A stretch of 50,530 nucleotides of DNA from Alloyangia mangrovi (GTDB lineage Bacteria > Pseudomonadota > Alphaproteobacteria > Rhodobacterales > Rhodobacteraceae): contig NZ_NTHN02000039.1 in NCBI RefSeq assembly GCF_002300555.2, positions 1 through 50,530 on the forward strand, given 5' to 3'. Below are positions 47,737 through 50,530 of the stretch, one piece after another; the stretch's first letter is position 1; each line of letters starts with the position of its first letter. The notes beneath the pieces are model-generated. The model saw nothing but the letters and a program-made list of their open reading frames with translations. It had not been told where the DNA came from and made no database searches. The position numbers were made by a program, and so were the translations under genes.

Positions 47737-48611
47737 TCACCCCCGTCGCCCAGCTCCGCAAGAGCGCGCAGGAAGAGGCCACCCGTTTCCCGGCCCTGCT
47801 GGCCCGTGCCGAACACCTCGCGGGCACCGTGCTGCTGGGTGAGCACGGGCGGCGGCGGTCGGGGCTCGGCGACGATTTCTGGCAATACCGGCCGCTGCGC
47901 CCCGGCGACACCTACCGCTCGATCGACTGGCGCCGCTCGGGCCGCGGCGACGAGCAATACGTGCGCGAGCGCGAGTGGCAGATCGCGCAGAGCGTGCAGC
48001 TCTGGGTAGATTCCGGCGCCTCAATGCGCTTTTCCTCGCACAAAGACCTGCCGACCAAGGGCGACCGGGCCCGGCTGGTGGCGCTTGCGACCTCGATCCT
48101 GCTGATCCGCGGCGGCGAAAGGGTGGGCTTCACCGGCTGGTCCCTGCCGCCGCGCAACGGCGATATCCAGATCCTGCGCCTCGCCGAGGCACTGACCAAG
48201 GATGGTGACGAAGATTACTCCGAGCCCGAGGCGCGCGGCATGATCCCCCATGCACGCGCCATGTTCGTTTCGGACTTCCTCGGCGACATTGCCCCGATGG
48301 AGGCTGCGTTGACGAAGGCCGCCGACCGCGGCGTGCGCGGGGTTCTGCTGCAGGTTCTCGACCCTTCGGAAGAGACCTTCCCCTTCAAAGGTCGTACGAT
48401 TTTCGAAAGCGTTGGCAAGACCTTGGCCCATGAGACCCTGAAGGCGGGCGATCTGCGCGAACGCTATCTCGAGCGCCTGGCCGAGAGAAAAGCCCGGATT
48501 GACCACCTATCTCGCTTAACTGGTTGGCAATTTCTGTGCCATCATACCAGTGACAGCGCGCAGAACGCCCTGCTCTGGGTCTACCGCGCGATGGACGGAG
48601 GGCACGGATGA
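47733..48611 (+). CDS. DUF58 domain-containing protein
   Basis: A 292-residue partner of MoxR with the DUF58 core GLGDDFWQYRPLRPGDTYRSIDWRRSGRGDEQYVREREW and a vWA-like LWVDSGASM. The start is a TTG that overlaps the moxR stop (TTGA); no better start exists nearby. It ends in an ATGA overlap with the next gene, so the three proteins are made together. Confidence 0.92.
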
Positions 48612-50530
48612 CGGTTCTCGGCCCCCTGGGCTTCACCGCCCCCTGGCTGTTGGTTGGATTGCTGGCGTTGCCGGTGCTCTGGGTGATCCTGCGCGCCGTG
48701 CCCCCGGCGCCGATCCGCCGGCTGTTTCCCGGCGTCGTGCTGCTGCTGGGCCTCAAGGATGACGACCAGGTCACCGACCGCACGCCCTGGTGGCTGCTGC
48801 TGCTGCGCCTGCTGGCCGTGGCGGCGGTGATCATCGGCCTCGCCGGGCCGATCCTGAACCCCGAGGACGAGGCAGAGGCCGCCGGAACCGGACCGCTGCT
48901 GGTGGTGATGGATGCGAGCTGGTCTTCCGCCGCCGACTGGCGCGCGCGGCAGACCGCGCTCGACGCGCTGCTCTCCCGCGCCGAGCGCGAGGCGCGCCCG
49001 GTCGCCGTGCTGCGCCTGACCGAACCCGAGGTGCCGCAATTCCAGCAGGCCGCCGTGCTGCGCGCCCGCCTCAGCGGCCTGCAGCCTGAACCCTGGGAGC
49101 CGGGCGAGGCGCATGTCACCCGCGCCCTGTCGATGCTGCCCGAGGGCGATTTCGACAGCTACTGGATGTCCGACGGGCTCGCCCGCGACAGCCGCGAGCC
49201 GATGCTCAACGCGCTGATGGACCACGGGCAGGTCACCGTCTTCGAAAGCCCGCGCAACCTGACCGCGGTGCTCCCACCTGCCTTCGCGGACGGCCACGTG
49301 CAACTCACGGCGCGCCGCCTGCATGCCGGGGCCGAGCGCGAAATCTCCATTGCCGCGCATGGGCTCGATCCGGCCGGCAATCCGACCGTGCTGGTCCGCG
49401 CCCCGATCACTTTCGCCGAGGGTGCCTCGGAGGGCGAGCTTGACCTCTCGCTGCCGGCCGAGCTGCGCGCCCGCATCACCCGTTTCGAGATCGACGGCGC
49501 CCGGAGCGCCGGGGCGGTCAGCCTGCCCGACGACAGCCTGCGCCGCCGCGAGGTCGCGCTGATCGCCGGGAACGAGAACCGCGAGGGGCTCGAGCTGCTC
49601 TCGCCGCTCTACTACCTGCACAAGGCGCTGGAAGAGGATGTCGACCTGCTGGACGGCGCGCTCACCGAAGTGCTGCCCGCCAACCCCGATGTCATCGTGC
49701 TGGCTGACGTGGCGACGCTCGGCCCGGGCGAGGCAGAGGGCGTGGCCGACTGGGTCGAGAAGGGTGGCACGCTGCTGCGCTTCGCCGGGCCGCGGCTTGC
49801 CGCCTCGGATGTCTCGCGCGACCGCGAGGACCCGCTGATGCCGGTGCGCCTGCGCGCCGGTGGCCGCTCGGTCGGCGGCGCGATGAGCTGGGGCGAGCCG
49901 AAATCCCTGGCCCCCTTCCCCGAAGGCAGCCCCTTCGAAGGTCTGGCCATCCCCGGGGACGTGACCGTCACCAGCCAGGTCATGGCCCAGCCCGACCCCA
50001 CGCTGGCCGAGCGGGTCATTGCCCAGCTCAGCGATGGCACGCCGCTGGTCACCCGCAAGCGGGTCGGCGCCGGGCAGGTCGTGCTCTTCCATGTCACCGC
50101 CAACGCCGAATGGTCGACCTTGCCGCTCTCGGGGCTCTTCGTGCAGATGCTCGAGCGGCTGGCGATTTCGGCCATGCCCGCCACCCCCGAGCCCGAGGAG
50201 CTTGCCGGCACCATCTGGCAGCCGATCCGCGTGCTCGACGGCTTCGGCGCGGTGGTCGATGCCGGCACCCTGCCGGGCGTGCCCGGCGAGGCGCTGCTGA
50301 CCGGCGATCTGGGCCCCGAGCTGCGCCCCGGCCTCTACCAGGGCGAAGAGCGCAGCCTCGCCCGCAACGTGGTCACCCCCGACAGGGTGCTGCAGCCCGC
50401 CGCCTGGCCCGACACCGTGCCGGTCGAGGGCCTCAGCCGCCCGCAGGAAACCCCGCTCGCCGGTTGGCTGCTGGCGCTGGCCATCGCGCTGCTGCTGGCC
50501 GACGTGATCGCCTCGCTGGCGCTCTCGGGC
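48608..50530 (+). CDS. DUF4159/BatA-type membrane protein, C-terminus outside the window
   Basis: The frame is open from the ATG at 48608 to the last base, 641 codons. The N-terminus (LGPLGFTAPWLLVGLLALPVLWVILRAVPPAP) is the BatA-type paired helix, a second helix WWLLLLRLLAVAAVIIGLAGP follows at about residue 60, and then a degenerate vWA-like VVMDASWSS. A GATase-like ADVATLGPGEAEGVADWVEKGG lies in the middle and another helix (WLLALAIALLLADVIASL) near residue 625. This is the architecture of the DUF4159 proteins that follow moxR-DUF58 in Rhodobacterales; the DUF4159 domain itself would be beyond the edge. Confidence 0.85.
   Translation, partial: MTVLGPLGFTAPWLLVGLLALPVLWVILRAVPPAPIRRLFPGVVLLLGLKDDDQVTDRTPWWLLLLRLLAVAAVIIGLAGPILNPEDEAEAAGTGPLLVVMDASWSSAADWRARQTALDALLSRAEREARPVAVLRLTEPEVPQFQQAAVLRARLSGLQPEPWEPGEAHVTRALSMLPEGDFDSYWMSDGLARDSREPMLNALMDHGQVTVFESPRNLTAVLPPAFADGHVQLTARRLHAGAEREISIAAHGLDPAGNPTVLVRAPITFAEGASEGELDLSLPAELRARITRFEIDGARSAGAVSLPDDSLRRREVALIAGNENREGLELLSPLYYLHKALEEDVDLLDGALTEVLPANPDVIVLADVATLGPGEAEGVADWVEKGGTLLRFAGPRLAASDVSRDREDPLMPVRLRAGGRSVGGAMSWGEPKSLAPFPEGSPFEGLAIPGDVTVTSQVMAQPDPTLAERVIAQLSDGTPLVTRKRVGAGQVVLFHVTANAEWSTLPLSGLFVQMLERLAISAMPATPEPEELAGTIWQPIRVLDGFGAVVDAGTLPGVPGEALLTGDLGPELRPGLYQGEERSLARNVVTPDRVLQPAAWPDTVPVEGLSRPQETPLAGWLLALAIALLLADVIASLALSG

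Overview
The window is ordinary chromosomal DNA of a high-G+C alphaproteobacterium of the Rhodobacterales (Rhodobacteraceae/Roseobacter group). The assignment rests on protein style and on lineage-typical families (DUF6455, DUF1467, DUF6478, DUF5928, DUF1285-MoxR-DUF58-DUF4159), on TRAP and Liv-type uptake systems, and on an Fnr-type box. The genus cannot be fixed by reading. I see no rRNA, tRNA, CRISPR array, insertion sequence or prophage.

Layout. 0-4.6 kb: the start of an EnvC-like gene, gpmI, and a TRAP transporter (dctP-dctQ-dctM). 4.8-5.8 kb: three tandem cysteine-rich DUF6455 genes behind a perfect FNR/FnrL box. 5.8-10.8 kb: an M48 lipoprotein protease, DUF167, nitroreductase, EI24 protein, DUF1467, methylmalonyl-CoA epimerase, a response regulator and a hemerythrin. 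11.0-12.5 kb: an MT-A70 methyltransferase convergent with a BglII/BstYI-type endonuclease, which is the gene immediately after aspS in the aspS transcript. 14.5-19.3 kb: cfa and carB. 19.4-20.1 kb: a lower-G+C insert with two very small genes. 20.1-24.7 kb: a complete Liv-type ABC importer. 24.9-27.9 kb: a short ModE-like regulator, a Mo-box and modABC. 28-32.6 kb: a GntR/FCD regulator, a frameshifted DMT exporter, DUF6478 and other lineage genes, and a CPBP protease. 32.8-35.0 kb: accD-folC. 35.1-35.4 kb: a gene-free stretch with promoter, several hairpins and terminator, read as a small RNA gene. 35.4-43.5 kb: zapE, MFS and AEC transporters, a hydrolase operon with fghA, a CHCC zinc finger protein, an orphan ABC ATPase and a HIT protein. 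43.5-46.1 kb: divergent glycosyltransferase and sulfotransferase genes. 46.1-50.5 kb: DUF1285 divergent from moxR-DUF58-DUF4159, which runs off the end.

How the genes work together. Several transcription units import nutrients (TRAP, Liv, Mod), each with a periplasmic binding protein. Both SBP-first transporter operons carry a stem-loop right after the binding-protein gene. The points most worth a second look are the FnrL-box DUF6455 triad, the structured RNA locus between folC and zapE, the restriction enzyme coupled to aspS, and the two-gene small-protein module after carB.
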